Positions 1-9,949 of a stretch of 64,000 bases of DNA are shown piece after piece (within the stretch, counting starts at the first letter, position 1; the number at the start of each line of letters is the position of its first letter). The position numbers were made by a program, and so were the translations under genes. A model generated the notes under the pieces. That model made no database searches. It was not told the origin of the DNA and saw only the letters and a program-made list of their open reading frames with translations. The stretch covers positions 1,388,856 through 1,452,855 of the forward strand of contig NZ_JANIOF010000001.1 in assembly GCF_024733555.1 (NCBI RefSeq). Direction: 5' to 3'. The DNA comes from Paenibacillus sp. SC116. GTDB taxonomy: Bacteria; Bacillota; Bacilli; Paenibacillales; Paenibacillaceae.

Positions 1-330
1 CAGCACCCTAGATTCCGTTGTACCTAGCAGTCGTGATAATTCACGTGCCACATCAGCCTCACGTTTATTTTCTCTTACCATTGCAGGATGTAGAACTACA
101 TGATAGGATGCTGCACTTGCAGCTAGCACTTTTCCATTTCGGTCAACAATATCACCACGATGCGCCGGCATCTTGACCTCATAGGCCCATGTCTTATTAT
201 TATGCTGTTCATAAAATTCATAATTGACGACTTGAATCCAGAAAAGTCTGATAAGAATAACGGCAACACATAATATAAAAAAGCCGCCTAGAACGAGTGA
301 ACGTATACGAATCCGTTTATTATGCAGCAT
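1..330 (-). CDS. Penicillin-binding protein, N-terminal part (truncated by window edge)
   Basis: The minus strand encodes about 110 residues running off the left edge. After a short basic start comes one membrane segment (about residues 11-27, rich in Leu, Val, Gly and Phe). It is followed by a motif reading PAHRGDIVDRNGKVLA, the classic start of the dimerisation domain of class B penicillin-binding proteins (PBP2/SpoVD type). These are membrane-anchored transpeptidases that crosslink peptidoglycan outside the cell; the catalytic domain lies outside the window. The ATG at 330 is the first possible start because an in-frame TAG lies just upstream; the ribosome-binding site is weak (GGTGAT). 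Whether it is a vegetative or sporulation paralogue cannot be told from this fragment. Confidence 0.88.
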   Translation of the reverse strand, partial: MLHNKRIRIRSLVLGGFFILCVAVILIRLFWIQVVNYEFYEQHNNKTWAYEVKMPAHRGDIVDRNGKVLAASAASYHVVLHPAMVRENKREADVARELSRLLGTTESRVL

Positions 331-522
331 CGCCTATCACCATGCTCTTTCGTTTACATACGCATATTGCTTTGTGGTTGAGATGAATCCTGTACAATCG
401 TACATGTAAGCAAAATAAACGCATCATACGAAGCAGCCCTCCATACAAATGATAAAATGATAAATAATGCGTACAGTCATTAAATAGGATAAGACATACA
501 CTTTTAACCCTGTGTACCTGCA

Positions 523-2271
523 TTATCGTCTAACTGCTGGAATGGATATTTCAACAACGGTTCCCATTCCAATCCGGCTATAAATGTTAACTCCATATTG
601 TTCTCCATAATGCAACCGTATACGCTGATGAACATTACGAATGCCATATCCCCCGTTCACATGATCTTGCGAATCAAATATATGACCAATGCGCTCTGCC
701 GTCATTCCGACACCATCATCTATGATACGAATTTTGATATGGTCCTCCATACAACGAACCTCAATACGGACATGTATCCGATCCCCACACCATGCATGCT
801 CAAATACATTTTCTAGGAACGGCTGTACAATAAGCTTTATCGTTTGATAAGGCCATATGTCGCTATCTATTAAAAATAGCACATCCATCCGTTCGCCAAA
901 TTTAATCTTCTGAATCTCGATATAAGCTTGTGCCTGTTCAAGTTCCGTGGCTAGGGGAATATTGGTTCTTCCATCATTCAAAGTTAAACGATAAAACTTA
1001 GCCAATTCCATTACCATTTGATGCAATCTTTCTGTATCCCCGAACTTGGCCAATCTACTAATAGAAGATAACGTATTATACAAAAAATGGGGATTAATCT
1101 GCGCCTGTAAAGACTCTAATTCAGCTTCTTTCTTCTGAAGTTGAGTTACATACACTTCTTTGATGAGATCCCCAATATTTTCTCCCATCTCATTAATAGC
1201 ATTACCAATCTCAGAGAATTCATCTTTGTTGCGTAAATGGACTCGTTTATGGAGATCCCCTTCACGGAATGCATTTAATATGGTAATTAATTTATTCACT
1301 CGTAATGAAAAATGTCTAGAGATGAAAATAGCAGCGAACGTACAGACGATGAGGCAGGAAAGGCCCACCCATATCGTAAACATTCGAATACGCTTCGCAT
1401 CTTGTTCTACAATTGTCGTTGGTATGGATGCTGTTAATACCCATCCACCGTCATCCAATGCTTCTTCAATCGTCATAAACGTCTCATCATTCACACGAGC
1501 GTGATCTGGGGCTGAACTAGCAGCTGAACGATAGACGGTATTCCCGTATCTATCCCTAACGGTTAATATACTCCCATCGCCAATTTTAGCGTAATCGACA
1601 CTTTCAAATAAATCAGACAACTTAATACTGATTCTCACAAATCCGATTTCCTTCATATCTAAGGGCTGCTGAATATCAACAATTCTACGAAGCAATGAGA
1701 TTCTTCCAAAGTCAGCATCAGATTGCACTTGTCTCCATGCCCATGTTCTACTGTACTGTTCAACAGGATGTTCTTGATACCATGATTGTTCTTTTATTCG
1801 GTTTAGATGAAAAATGTTATAGGTACGCCCACTTTCATCTGGCACTTCATTTATGAAGGTTTGATAATATATTTCTGGTAGTGTGTCATTATGAAAAAAT
1901 AAAGACGCCCATATTTTCAAATTCGTTGAGGTAATGGCATTATGCAAAGTAGGTACGACAATCTTAATCGTTTTCTCATACGATTCCCATCCTTCTTCAT
2001 AGTAACGAATCGCATCAGCTAAGTTATAATCATAATAAATAGTGGATGACACCCTAATTACATCGTTAATTCGATAATGAATATTATCCTTAATTTGCTG
2101 TAAAGTACCGTGAATAGTAGTCTGCGTCTGCTTCCTCACAGATTCAACATACATACTGTAGGATACGATTCCAATGACAATTAGAGGTACAATAATGAAA
2201 ATGGCATACGTCACTAACAATTTATAACCAAACGGAAAATATCCTGTACGATGGCGCTGTAAAGCCTTCAT
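523..2271 (-). CDS. Sensor histidine kinase, YesM type
   Basis: This 582-residue membrane kinase should phosphorylate the AraC-type response regulator encoded just upstream. Visible parts are a membrane segment at about 15-38, a large extracellular sensor region, a second membrane segment at about 297-317, a HAMP linker, the His_kinase motif INPHFLYN with His395, the N-box QPFLEN with Asn488 and the DDGVG nucleotide loop at 518-522. The start chosen is the ATG at 2271, 13 bp after the regulator stop, with GAGG/GGAGAGG upstream; a longer reading would run back into the regulator gene. YesM-type kinases usually control carbohydrate or oligosaccharide uptake genes, and the ABC importer nearby is the likely target by context. 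The ligand is unknown. Confidence 0.93.
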   Translation of the reverse strand: MKALQRHRTGYFPFGYKLLVTYAIFIIVPLIVIGIVSYSMYVESVRKQTQTTIHGTLQQIKDNIHYRINDVIRVSSTIYYDYNLADAIRYYEEGWESYEKTIKIVVPTLHNAITSTNLKIWASLFFHNDTLPEIYYQTFINEVPDESGRTYNIFHLNRIKEQSWYQEHPVEQYSRTWAWRQVQSDADFGRISLLRRIVDIQQPLDMKEIGFVRISIKLSDLFESVDYAKIGDGSILTVRDRYGNTVYRSAASSAPDHARVNDETFMTIEEALDDGGWVLTASIPTTIVEQDAKRIRMFTIWVGLSCLIVCTFAAIFISRHFSLRVNKLITILNAFREGDLHKRVHLRNKDEFSEIGNAINEMGENIGDLIKEVYVTQLQKKEAELESLQAQINPHFLYNTLSSISRLAKFGDTERLHQMVMELAKFYRLTLNDGRTNIPLATELEQAQAYIEIQKIKFGERMDVLFLIDSDIWPYQTIKLIVQPFLENVFEHAWCGDRIHVRIEVRCMEDHIKIRIIDDGVGMTAERIGHIFDSQDHVNGGYGIRNVHQRIRLHYGEQYGVNIYSRIGMGTVVEISIPAVRR

Positions 2272-2284
2272 CCTCTCCACATCC

Positions 2285-3871
2285 TCATAGCTTCTTACGG
2301 AACTCCATTGGAGTCGTACCGTAAGTTTCTTTGAACTGTCTACTAAAATACGGCAAATATCGATATCCCACTTGATTAGCCACCTCATAAATTTTCATGG
2401 AAGGATCTTTGAGCAGCTCTTTCGCCCTTTCCATACGCAACTGAAATAGCATCTCACTGAACGACTTGCCTACTTCCTCCTTAAAGAGGAATCCTAAATA
2501 GTTGGGGGAGAAAGAGAATTGAAGAGCGATATCTTTAAGCGCAATATTTTCATGCAAATTATCTTCCATAACTTTAATAATTTCTCGAATCAATCGACTA
2601 TTTTTAGAAAGTGATTTCTGTTGCAAAGATTCCGAGATATAAAATACTTGCCTAACAAGCCATGAACGTATATCACTTGTCGTTTCGAACTTCTGTAAGA
2701 TGTCTAGATTATGAAGCTGCATTCCTAGCATACGAAATACATCCTCATCCATGGATTGTAGATGTTGATCCAGCTTCATAACGAGATACAACGCTAAATT
2801 ATGTACGGTAAATTTAGAACGAATACTAGCAACTGAGCGGAATAAATTATCAATCTCATCATGAATTCGCACCAGATCATATTCTGAAATGGCTTGACAC
2901 ATAGCGTCTACTCGAATATCAAGCGTTCGGGCATCTTCCATTTCAGGAGTACGTTTTACATCCATATATGGAATGACTTTTCCTTTTCCAAGGAACATTT
3001 TACCCTCAACAGCCTCAATAGCTTGCTGATAAGAAACGCTCAACTGATCTACTTCATGTACAGCTTCACCTATCCCTACTGTAAACGTAAACGGATATTT
3101 CGCCTGAACATGTTTCATCATTGCATGCATACAATCTGCCACATGCTCACTAGTCATCAGAATAGCCAGACGTTGCTTTGATAATTGACAACTATGAATC
3201 GTTCCGCAGCTTTGACAAACTTCTTGCATGTCCTTACTAAATGTCTGCTGCCATTGCAATTTCTCTTCTGACGAATATGTACCAAACATGCCACTTGTTC
3301 TTGCATCATCTACTTCAACAACAGCAACCTGCAAAGGCCATTGTAGCTTGTGCAACCCAACTGATTTGGACAACTTATCTAATTCCACAAGAGTCAGACG
3401 TTTATAGTCACCCTCTAATAATCGAGTCATCAATTCATTTTTAGCCATAGGGCGCATGACTTCATAACTCTCTTCCGCTTCTTTGCGCCTTCTATCTTCA
3501 TTTAGTTCTTTCGTTACTTTGTTTAGAGACTGGATAAGCTCTTCATCATCCATCGGCTTTAGCACGTAACTACAAGCATTCATGGATAATGCTTGCTTTA
3601 CATACTGAAAGTCTTGGTAACCGCTTACAAAAATAATACGCATATCTTGTTTATGTTCCAATGCGCGTCTTGCCAGCTCAAGGCCAGACATGTTAGGCAT
3701 ATGTACATCTGTTACAAGGATATCGACAGGTTGCTGTTGTATGAGTTCATAGGCCGAGAATCCATTATTCACGGCACCTACTATTTCTAATCCCAGTTCA
3801 CTCCAAGGAATAAACTGTCTCATTCCTTCTAGATCCAGCACTTCATCATCTGCTAATAACACTTTGTACAT
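2285..3871 (-). CDS. AraC-type response regulator, YesN type
   Basis: This 528-residue two-component regulator has an N-terminal receiver domain with the acidic pocket at Asp8/Asp9, phosphoacceptor Asp55 (in VTDVHMPN) and Lys105. A long middle region of about 300 residues follows, then a C-terminal AraC/XylS double helix-turn-helix (about 425-528) containing FSFSPNYLGFLFKEEVG and YFSRQFKETYG. It is co-transcribed with the downstream YesM-type kinase (13 bp gap). A strong GAGGGGG site precedes the ATG. The family activates sugar ABC transporter genes; the importer at 4086-7719 lies directly upstream on the same strand, separated by a terminator, so this pair is probably its regulator (inference). 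Confidence 0.94.
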   Translation of the reverse strand: MYKVLLADDEVLDLEGMRQFIPWSELGLEIVGAVNNGFSAYELIQQQPVDILVTDVHMPNMSGLELARRALEHKQDMRIIFVSGYQDFQYVKQALSMNACSYVLKPMDDEELIQSLNKVTKELNEDRRRKEAEESYEVMRPMAKNELMTRLLEGDYKRLTLVELDKLSKSVGLHKLQWPLQVAVVEVDDARTSGMFGTYSSEEKLQWQQTFSKDMQEVCQSCGTIHSCQLSKQRLAILMTSEHVADCMHAMMKHVQAKYPFTFTVGIGEAVHEVDQLSVSYQQAIEAVEGKMFLGKGKVIPYMDVKRTPEMEDARTLDIRVDAMCQAISEYDLVRIHDEIDNLFRSVASIRSKFTVHNLALYLVMKLDQHLQSMDEDVFRMLGMQLHNLDILQKFETTSDIRSWLVRQVFYISESLQQKSLSKNSRLIREIIKVMEDNLHENIALKDIALQFSFSPNYLGFLFKEEVGKSFSEMLFQLRMERAKELLKDPSMKIYEVANQVGYRYLPYFSRQFKETYGTTPMEFRKKL

Positions 3872-4031
3872 GTCAGGACCCCCTCAAAATATATAAATAC
3901 AAAGTTAAAGCGGTTACTTCTTTATAAATAGAAACTGGAGCAAATAAAAAAAGTATCACGAACTATTCCAACTTATGGATCTATTGTATCATGAGCTATT
4001 CTTTCACACGACCATTGTTTTCATAAAAAGC

Positions 4032-4070
4032 AAAAAAAGTTAAGTCTATACGAATGTATAGACTTAACTT
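4032..4070 (-). terminator. Rho-independent terminator after the solute-binding protein gene
   Basis: A perfect 15-bp stem (4037-4051 with 4056-4070) around a 4-base loop is followed, on the minus strand, by seven T residues. It ends the importer operon and separates it from the two-component genes. Confidence 0.93.
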
Positions 4071-4085
4071 CTCTACTATGCGTTC

Positions 4086-5744
4086 TTATTTACCCAGTTT
4101 TTGTTTGTTATCATTCCAAATTTTCGTTTTGTAGTCAAGCACTGTGCTGTAACCAACAGCATCTGCATCAGCATTAGCTTTGTCAAGTACTTTCAATACA
4201 TCTTCTTCGCTCTTCGCGTACAATGCTTGAGAACGAGCTTCCAAGTAGATGTCTTCTACTGCCTGTCTTGCAATACCTTCATCAGATTCTTTTGATGGAT
4301 CTAGATTTTGGAACTCAGTAGCGTTATACTGCGTTTTCCAAGTGATCTCAGACTGCCATCTTGTTTCCCATGTACGTTTTTCTGGCGGAAGCTGAAGTTC
4401 GAACTTGGACTTAGCAGGATCAATGTATCCCGTGTTACCAACCCATTGGAAGTTAACCAACTTATCCATCAGATCTTGACGTTCTTTTTCTTTAGTAAAG
4501 TATTCATCTTTCAACTTCGGTACTCCGTCAGCGTCTACACCTTCCCAGTACAGACCTTCTGGTCCCCAGAACAATACGCGGAATCCTTCAGGACCAGTCA
4601 TGTAATCCCAGAATGCGAATACTGCTTCTGGATTCTCAGCTGATGTTGTAATTACGCTTACGTTCCAACCCAAAGAGTTGTAATGACCAGGATGAATTTT
4701 ATCTTTAGGAATTCCATCTTTAGCAAATGGCCAAATCATGAAATAGCCATCATTAGGATCATTCTTTGTCAATGCCGCATGTCCCATACTTCCGAATTTT
4801 GTTGTATCAGCAGAAGAATAAACAGCAACACGACCATTCATAACTTTTTCTTTAACTTGGTCTTCTGTTTGCGTCAACGCATCTTTTGCTACCAAACCTT
4901 CGCGATACAGTTTGTTAATAAACTGCATCGATTCACGATAAGTTGGATCCATGAAAAGTGATGTCAACTTGTCGCCATTAGGTACAGCACGAATCGAAAT
5001 GTGTGTTGGAGGCGTTGATTCTTTGAACGCAGAATAGAGCGTATCAAATCCTTGTGCCTCTAAGCCTGGCTCGAACGGAATAACGTTAGGATACTTCGCT
5101 TTAACTGCCTTTAGGTAGTTATAGAAGTCATCCAACGTTTCGATTTTAGGTTCGCCAAGCTCTTTATACATTTTAATATTCAACATGTAGCCACCGTTAC
5201 CGTTAGGCTCTTTTGTATACCAGTTCGGGAACTGATACAATTTGCCGTCTGGAGAACGAAGCATGTTAAGCGTATCTTCGCCAGCCCACTCTTTTAAGTT
5301 CGGATATTTATCCAAATACTCATCAAATGGAACGAGCAACCCATTTTGACGCAAACGCTCAACTTCGCCATCACGCTGCATCCAGATTACATCAGGAAGC
5401 GTCCCGCCTGCGATCAGTGTGTTAAGCTTTTGGTTTGCTTTACCACCTGAGAGAATTGGCTTGATTGTAACTTTCATATTGTCTAGAATCCATTTTGTTG
5501 CAGGGTCACCACCCCATGCTGGCATAGAGAACCAGTCATAGTGACCATAAAGTTCGATTTCAAGCGGTTCTTTACCAAACTCATACTTCGCACTTGCACT
5601 TGCTTCTGTTGCTGGTGTTTCAGAACCTTTCTCTGGTGTTGTTGCAGCAGGTGTTCCACCGCCGCCACAGCCAGCCAACAATGACATTGCTGCAAATACC
5701 GCGATTAGCGGAAGCAACAATGACTTACCCCAACGGTTCTTCAT
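4086..5744 (-). CDS. Extracellular solute-binding lipoprotein of a carbohydrate ABC importer (LplA/YtcQ-like)
   Basis: This 552-residue protein starts with a lipoprotein signal peptide ending in LLAGC (Cys26), followed by a Gly/Ala/Thr/Glu-rich tether. The rest resembles family 1 extracellular solute-binding proteins of the long LplA/YtcQ group (for example GGTLPDVIWMQ and FAFWDYMTGPEGF). It should be anchored on the outer face of the membrane and deliver an unidentified sugar or oligosaccharide to the two permeases encoded upstream. The ATG at 5744 is preferred because the AGAGGGG site is 8 bases away; the ATG at 5750 is only 2 bases from it. No ATP-binding gene is present, as usual for this group, which tends to share an MsmX-type ATPase. 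Confidence 0.92.
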   Translation of the reverse strand: MKNRWGKSLLLPLIAVFAAMSLLAGCGGGGTPAATTPEKGSETPATEASASAKYEFGKEPLEIELYGHYDWFSMPAWGGDPATKWILDNMKVTIKPILSGGKANQKLNTLIAGGTLPDVIWMQRDGEVERLRQNGLLVPFDEYLDKYPNLKEWAGEDTLNMLRSPDGKLYQFPNWYTKEPNGNGGYMLNIKMYKELGEPKIETLDDFYNYLKAVKAKYPNVIPFEPGLEAQGFDTLYSAFKESTPPTHISIRAVPNGDKLTSLFMDPTYRESMQFINKLYREGLVAKDALTQTEDQVKEKVMNGRVAVYSSADTTKFGSMGHAALTKNDPNDGYFMIWPFAKDGIPKDKIHPGHYNSLGWNVSVITTSAENPEAVFAFWDYMTGPEGFRVLFWGPEGLYWEGVDADGVPKLKDEYFTKEKERQDLMDKLVNFQWVGNTGYIDPAKSKFELQLPPEKRTWETRWQSEITWKTQYNATEFQNLDPSKESDEGIARQAVEDIYLEARSQALYAKSEEDVLKVLDKANADADAVGYSTVLDYKTKIWNDNKQKLGK

Positions 5745-5832
5745 AGACATAACCCCTCTCTTATTATGCGTGTGCTGATCAGTAAGATCATCTATGTTCA
5801 AAGCAAAAGCTCCAAACAACAACAGTTAGAGA

Positions 5833-6726
5833 CTACTCTTTCAAGGAACCTACCAATACACCTTTAACGAAGAAACGCTGCAAGAACGGATATACCATGA
5901 TGATTGGCAATGTTGCTACCATCATCGTTGCCATTGACAGCGATTTCGTAGTTACATTGGCTGCGCCTGCCATTCGAGCAGCAGCCTGTGGATCCAGCTT
6001 ACTCATCTGCTCCGTCATGATATTTGCATTCAACGTATTACGTAGAATGGTTTGAACAGGCAGTAGATTTTCATTATTGATATAAATACTCGGTATAAAC
6101 CATTCATTCCAATGTGCTACTGCTGTAAACAAGGACAATGTTGCGATAACAGGACCCGACAATGGAAGAACGATATAGAAGTAAGTTTTCCAAGGTCCAC
6201 AACCATCCATTTTAGCCGACTCTTCAAGTCCTGCCGGCAATCCCGCAAAGAACGTACGGAATATAATCATGTTCCAAACCGATACCAGACCTGGCAAGAT
6301 CATAACCCAGAATGTATCCATCAATCCCAACTCACGAATAAGCAAGTAGCTTGGAATCAAGCCTCCACTGAAGTACATCGTGAATACGCACATAATCATG
6401 TAATATTTACGGCCCATCAGTTCTCTCTTTGTCATGCCGTAAGCCAATAAAGATGTGGCGAAAATACTTAGCAAAGTACCAAGAACTGTACGTGAGATAG
6501 ATATGACAAAACCATTCAGAATTCGTTCATCTTGCAACACAATCTTATAGTTCTCTAAGGTAAACTCTCGAGGCCAGAAAGTAATTCCTCCAAGCATCGT
6601 ATCTTTACCATCATTCAATGATATAACCCCGGCATTCCAGAAAGGGTAAACCGTTACGAAGGCCAGCAAGGTTAGAAACGAGTAAATCCAAATTTGAAGC
6701 ATTTTATCGCCAAATGTTAGTTTCAT
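5833..6726 (-). CDS. Carbohydrate ABC transporter permease (LplC/YtcP-like)
   Basis: This 297-residue integral membrane protein has about six membrane segments and the EAA cytoplasmic loop near residues 183-205 (EESAKMDGCG followed by hydrophobic residues), which contacts the ATPase. It is of the MalG type. It lies between the partner permease (12 bp upstream) and the solute-binding protein, and is preceded by TAAGGAGG. Together these form the membrane channel of the importer. The substrate is not predictable from sequence alone. Confidence 0.93.
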   Translation of the reverse strand: MKLTFGDKMLQIWIYSFLTLLAFVTVYPFWNAGVISLNDGKDTMLGGITFWPREFTLENYKIVLQDERILNGFVISISRTVLGTLLSIFATSLLAYGMTKRELMGRKYYMIMCVFTMYFSGGLIPSYLLIRELGLMDTFWVMILPGLVSVWNMIIFRTFFAGLPAGLEESAKMDGCGPWKTYFYIVLPLSGPVIATLSLFTAVAHWNEWFIPSIYINNENLLPVQTILRNTLNANIMTEQMSKLDPQAAARMAGAANVTTKSLSMATMMVATLPIIMVYPFLQRFFVKGVLVGSLKE

Positions 6727-6738
6727 CGTGCTACCTCC

Positions 6739-7719
6739 TTACCACAAACTGTTGCCGCTGCGACGAGCGATGGCGTTAGCTATTGTGAGTAGTATGATAC
6801 TGACTACTGATTTGAACAATCCTACTGCAGCTGCATAAGAGTATCGATGATTCTCAATACCTACCCTCAGCACATAGGTGTCTATAACATCCGATACGCT
6901 CCAAACGATTTTATCCTTACTCAGGAGCAATATATCTTCAAATCCTGCATTCATAATGTTACCGATGGCAAGAATCATGAAGATGATTATTACAGGCATG
7001 ATACATGGAAGCGTTATCAGGAATATTTGTTTAAACCGGCTTGCACCATCCATCGCTGCTGCCTCATACAAGTGAGGATCGATACCTGCAATCGCAGCCA
7101 AGTATACAATCGAAGCGAATCCGATTTCCTTCCAGACGTTGGTCGTAATTAGGATAGACCAGAAATACTCAGGCATTGAAAGGAAATTCAATGGTTCTTC
7201 AATTAAATTAAGCTTCTCTAAAATGATGTTTATGCTGCCGTTGTCGACAGATAGCATCGAGATAACAAAGCCCGATACGATAACCCAAGACAAGAAGTGC
7301 GGTAAGTAGCTTAAGGTTTGAACAAGACTCTTAAAGTATTTGTTACCAACCTCGTTAAGCATTAAGGCAAGAAGAATAGGTGCCGGGAAGCTGATTAATA
7401 ACTTCAAAAAGCTAATTACGAGCGTATTACGTAATACTCGCTCAAAATCAGGAGAATTGAAGAAAGCTGCGAAATGCTTTAAACCAACCCATTCACTAGC
7501 AAAGAATCCTTTGAACAAACTATAATCCTGGAAAGCAGTTAGTACCCCGTACATCGGGATATAACTAAAAACAAATACGAAGCAGAGAGCTGGCAGTACC
7601 ATCAATTGAATATCGATTTGTTTAATAAAGCGCTGCCATCCACTATGCTGTGATGCTTTGATTTGGGGCCCTGGATCTGGCGCTGAGCCTTTAGAAGTGC
7701 TCAAGTCAGTAGGCGACAT
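6739..7719 (-). CDS. Carbohydrate ABC transporter permease (LplB-like)
   Basis: This 326-residue permease is the first gene of the importer operon. A polar N-terminus of about 40 residues precedes six membrane segments. The EAA loop is visible as YEAAAMDGASRFKQIFLITLP. The start at 7719 is chosen because AAGGAG lies 9 bases upstream; an ATG at 7725 is too close to it. MalF/LplB-type permeases pair with an LplC-type partner, which follows after 12 bp. No convincing promoter was found upstream; a near-palindrome (16 of 20 positions) at 7828-7847 could be an operator. Confidence 0.92.
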   Translation of the reverse strand: MSPTDLSTSKGSAPDPGPQIKASQHSGWQRFIKQIDIQLMVLPALCFVFVFSYIPMYGVLTAFQDYSLFKGFFASEWVGLKHFAAFFNSPDFERVLRNTLVISFLKLLISFPAPILLALMLNEVGNKYFKSLVQTLSYLPHFLSWVIVSGFVISMLSVDNGSINIILEKLNLIEEPLNFLSMPEYFWSILITTNVWKEIGFASIVYLAAIAGIDPHLYEAAAMDGASRFKQIFLITLPCIMPVIIIFMILAIGNIMNAGFEDILLLSKDKIVWSVSDVIDTYVLRVGIENHRYSYAAAVGLFKSVVSIILLTIANAIARRSGNSLW

Positions 7720-7848
7720 AATCATTCTCTCCTTTCCATCTCTCTTTATAGACTTCTGTACTACTATTGTATGAAGCAACAGCTAAAACGAATAGATGAG
7801 TAAACAACGAATTGTGATACTTTCCCATGAAGTTATATCATTTCATGC

Positions 7849-7890
7849 AAAAAGACCTACTGCGAAAATGAATTTCACAGTAGGTCTTTT
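7849..7890 (-). terminator. Terminator of the nup operon
   Basis: An inverted repeat (AAGACCTACTG and CAGTAGGTCTT arms) is followed on the minus strand by five T residues. It sits 18 bp after the nupQ stop. The plus-strand side also carries a short T run, so it could act in both directions. Confidence 0.88.
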
Positions 7891-7907
7891 ATTAATTGTT
7901 ATGTTGA

Positions 7908-8861
7908 TTAACGTTTACCAGGTTCATACGGAACACCGAGTGCAGCCGGAGAGCTGGATTTTTTCGATGTAAAGATTAGTACGATAAGCGTAAGTACATA
8001 AGGAAGCAAGTAGAATACTTCATTCGGAATATGCTTTGCTGCTTCCACGACTTGAATTTGGTCTTTAACCGCTTGTGCTACACCGAAGAACAACGCAGCG
8101 CCAAAGGCTCCGATTGGATGCCAACGACCAAAGATTACAGCTGCCAAGGCGATGAAACCTTGACCAGAAATCGTATGGAATGTAAAGCTGCTGTTCATCG
8201 TCAATGTGATAGTTGCTCCCCCAAGGGATGCGATCATACCGCCTGCTAATACTGCCAAGAAGCGCAAGCGATTTACTCGAACACCTGCCGTATCTGCCGA
8301 ACCAGGGTGCTCACCTACAGCTCGTAAGCGCAAGCCAAGCGGCGTACGATACATAACGAAGTAAATGATGATTGCTAGTGCGATAGCAATATACGTTACT
8401 GGATATAGGCTAAAGAAAGCGACGCCTACAAACGGAAGTTCAGACAAGACAGGAATGCTAACTTTGCTAAACACGTTTTGCAACAATGGCGTTTCCGCTG
8501 CACCATCGAACAACAACTTTACAAAGAAGAACGTCGAGCTCGCTGCCAACATGTTTACAACGATACCACTAATTACTTGATTCGCTTTAAATCGAACGGA
8601 AGCGATAGCATGTAATAGGGCGAATAGCAAGGTGAATATTGGTGCAGCCAAGAATCCAATCCAAGGTGACGCGCCGCCCATGTTTGCTTGTTCCGCATAA
8701 TAAGTAACGACACCAGCAGTAAATGCACCAGATACCATGAAGCCTTCTAATCCAAGGTTAATTACACCTGCACGCTCAGTAATGAGACCACCCAATGCTG
8801 CAAAGATAAGCGCAGTCGCAAATACGAACGTACCATTAATGAGAAACGCTATCATTTCCAC
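7908..8861 (-). CDS. nupQ: Nucleoside ABC transporter permease NupQ
   Basis: This 317-residue membrane protein of the branched-chain/ribose-type permease family (BPD_transp_2) carries the typical ITERAGVINLGLEGFMVSGAF opening. It is the last gene of a four-gene operon whose products match NupN, NupO, NupP and NupQ (YufN-Q), the B. subtilis guanosine importer. The start is GTG at 8861, 9 bases from AGGAAGGAGG. The gene overlaps nupP by 26 bp, a sign of translational coupling. It should form the channel with NupP. Confidence 0.92.
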   Translation of the reverse strand: MEMIAFLINGTFVFATALIFAALGGLITERAGVINLGLEGFMVSGAFTAGVVTYYAEQANMGGASPWIGFLAAPIFTLLFALLHAIASVRFKANQVISGIVVNMLAASSTFFFVKLLFDGAAETPLLQNVFSKVSIPVLSELPFVGVAFFSLYPVTYIAIALAIIIYFVMYRTPLGLRLRAVGEHPGSADTAGVRVNRLRFLAVLAGGMIASLGGATITLTMNSSFTFHTISGQGFIALAAVIFGRWHPIGAFGAALFFGVAQAVKDQIQVVEAAKHIPNEVFYLLPYVLTLIVLIFTSKKSSSPAALGVPYEPGKR

Positions 8862-9945
8862 GAGCGCTCACCTCCTTCCTACGAGTAGAACGTCGAAGTT
8901 TGAATAACACGCGAAGCATGCCAGGAGCCGCTGCAAAGAAAATAATAATACTAACAACCATGCGAATTACTTCTCCTGGAACATCAGCACCAAAGCTCAT
9001 TCCTTGAGAGCCATACATCAATGCTCCGAACAATGTAGCAGCCAACAATATGCCGATTGCTGTATTCATACCTAGCAATGCAACCGCGATACCGTCGAAG
9101 CCAAGCCCCGATGTTGTTGGTGCGATAGCCAAATATTTGAATACACCCAAGATTTCAAATGTACCGACTAATCCACCCATCATACCGGAAATAAAGAATG
9201 TGCGATGAATCGTCTTATTTACAGAAATACCAGCGTAATGAGCAGCGTGTTTGCTGGAACCAACTGCACGCAGTTCATAGCCCCACTTCGTCTTATTCAT
9301 GTAGAAGGAATAGCCGATTAGAAGAAGCATCGTGATCACGAAGCCCCAGTGGATACGAGCTCCATCAAACCATTCGATTAGGAATGGAATCTCAATGCTT
9401 GCTGAATCTTGAATCAGCTTCGAACGTGCCGTACCTTCTTCCATCATGAACATACGAACAACGATATGGCTAATATATAGCGCACTCCAGTTCAACATGA
9501 TACATGTAACAACCTCGTTAATGCCTCTGCTTGTTTTCAACCAAGCAACAAGCATTCCCCAGAGACCACCGAATATAGCTCCTACAACGATTGCAAACAA
9601 TGTATGCAGGATAGGCGGAAGCTCCAAGAAATGTCCAACTAATAATGCACCGATGGAGCCCATAACGATTTGTCCCTCTACCCCGATGTTGAACATTCCA
9701 CCACGGAAAGCAACCGCAACAGCCAAACCAGTCAGTATAAGTGGCATTATGGAGCGAAGTGTCTCACCGATATCATAGGAATTTCCTACAATTTTCTCGA
9801 TCATCGACTGATAAGCCAAGATAGGCTCGTAGCCCCCGATTAACATAACGACCGCACCGATCAGTAAGCCGAGGAAAATGGAAATGATCGAAATCCAAAT
9901 GGATTCTTGTCTAAATACATTGATGAATGACTTAAGCTTAGCCAT
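8836..9945 (-). CDS. nupP: Nucleoside ABC transporter permease NupP
   Basis: This 369-residue permease has eight to ten hydrophobic segments and the family motif AFRGGMFNIGVEGQIVMG. It overlaps nupQ at its 3' end and begins only 4 bp after the nupO stop, with GGGGGGAG as ribosome-binding site. Family knowledge and gene order support a role in importing guanosine and perhaps other nucleosides, feeding the phosphorylases encoded elsewhere in this window. Confidence 0.92.
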   Translation of the reverse strand: MAKLKSFINVFRQESIWISIISIFLGLLIGAVVMLIGGYEPILAYQSMIEKIVGNSYDIGETLRSIMPLILTGLAVAVAFRGGMFNIGVEGQIVMGSIGALLVGHFLELPPILHTLFAIVVGAIFGGLWGMLVAWLKTSRGINEVVTCIMLNWSALYISHIVVRMFMMEEGTARSKLIQDSASIEIPFLIEWFDGARIHWGFVITMLLLIGYSFYMNKTKWGYELRAVGSSKHAAHYAGISVNKTIHRTFFISGMMGGLVGTFEILGVFKYLAIAPTTSGLGFDGIAVALLGMNTAIGILLAATLFGALMYGSQGMSFGADVPGEVIRMVVSIIIFFAAAPGMLRVLFKLRRSTRRKEVSARGNDSVSH

Positions 9946-9949
9946 TGGA

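Noticed and set aside
391-404. TGTAC-N4-GTACA inverted repeat upstream of the penicillin-binding protein
   Set aside because: Short, with no promoter that could be placed around it; likely chance.
320-523. 67-codon open frame on the minus strand between the kinase and the penicillin-binding protein genes
   Set aside because: No family features, poor ribosome-binding site and overlap with the penicillin-binding protein start.
7828-7847. Near-palindrome upstream of the importer operon
   Set aside because: Only 16 of 20 positions agree and no promoter lies nearby; kept as a remark in the permease entry.
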